Assembly: GCA_964354135.1 (NCBI GenBank)
Contig: CAYGZA010000387.1
Span: 1 to 5,505, forward strand
Direction: 5' to 3'
Length of the DNA stretch: 5,505 nt
DNA from: CAYGZA01 sp964354135
Lineage (GTDB): Bacteria > Planctomycetota > Planctomycetia > Pirellulales > Thermoguttaceae
A model generated the notes under the pieces. That model searched no databases. It saw nothing but the letters and a program-made list of their open reading frames with translations, and was not told the origin of the DNA. The translations under genes were made by a program, and so were the position numbers. Below are positions 5,497 to 5,505 of the stretch, in pieces; position 1 is the stretch's first letter; each line of letters begins with the position of its first letter.

Positions 5497-5505
5497 GGCG
5501 GCCAG

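Noticed and set aside
1..5505. CRISPR array, tRNA, rRNA, insertion sequence or phage attachment site
   Set aside because: I saw no regularly spaced long repeats, tRNA-like cloverleaf, rRNA signature, transposase or terminal inverted repeats on either strand.
1..5505. A novel defence or biosynthetic system made of the efflux operon plus yjbQ
   Set aside because: The two units are divergent, separated by 229 bp, and belong to families with no known functional connection. The layout is adequately explained as chance neighbourhood.

Overview
The window is a stretch of G+C-rich bacterial chromosome. It holds one complete three-gene ABC efflux operon on the minus strand and a small complete gene on the plus strand, divergently arranged. 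The organism cannot be fixed from the proteins alone. The third gene is a membrane-fusion adaptor with a TolC-tip motif, which points to a diderm envelope. The short intergenic elements (an ACTGCCCACTGCCTACTG heptad repeat, a GGGAAA-type polypurine tract and a GGGAGGGCGAGGCTCCTG-type repeat) resemble ones I associate with Planctomycetes (Pirellulales-like) genomes. That assignment is an inference from memory, not a search result.

Layout: positions 1-60 carry what is probably the C-terminal tail of a plus-strand gene entering from the left. Positions 61-155 are a short convergent intergenic region with GC-rich hairpins. On the minus strand, reading right to left, come an ATP-binding subunit (4772-4017), a duplicated FtsX/MacB-type permease (4020-1642) and a periplasmic adaptor of the HlyD/MacA/AcrA class (1571-156). 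The ATPase and permease genes overlap by 4 bp (GTGA). The permease and adaptor are separated by 70 bp holding a hairpin and a heptad repeat. Positions 4773-5001 form the divergent intergenic region, with a polypurine tract on the operon side and an extended -10 promoter plus a pair of 14-bp direct repeats on the other side. The plus-strand gene at 5002-5418 is a YjbQ/UPF0047 protein, followed by a hairpin-rich, repeat-like tail up to the window edge.

How the genes work together: the ATPase and the 8-TM permease should form a type VII (MacB/LolCDE-like) mechanotransmission ABC complex. The adaptor, anchored by one N-terminal helix, would connect it to a TolC-like outer-membrane channel encoded elsewhere. 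The substrate cannot be read from the sequence; peptides, lipopeptides, macrolides or lipids are all possible. The YjbQ gene has no evident functional link to the operon and probably neighbours it by chance.

I did not find a convincing undescribed system. The gene content is ordinary. The observations that merit a second look are the TolC-tip motif without a local TolC gene, the structured permease-adaptor junction, the paired direct repeats at the yjbQ promoter, and the intergenic repeat families.
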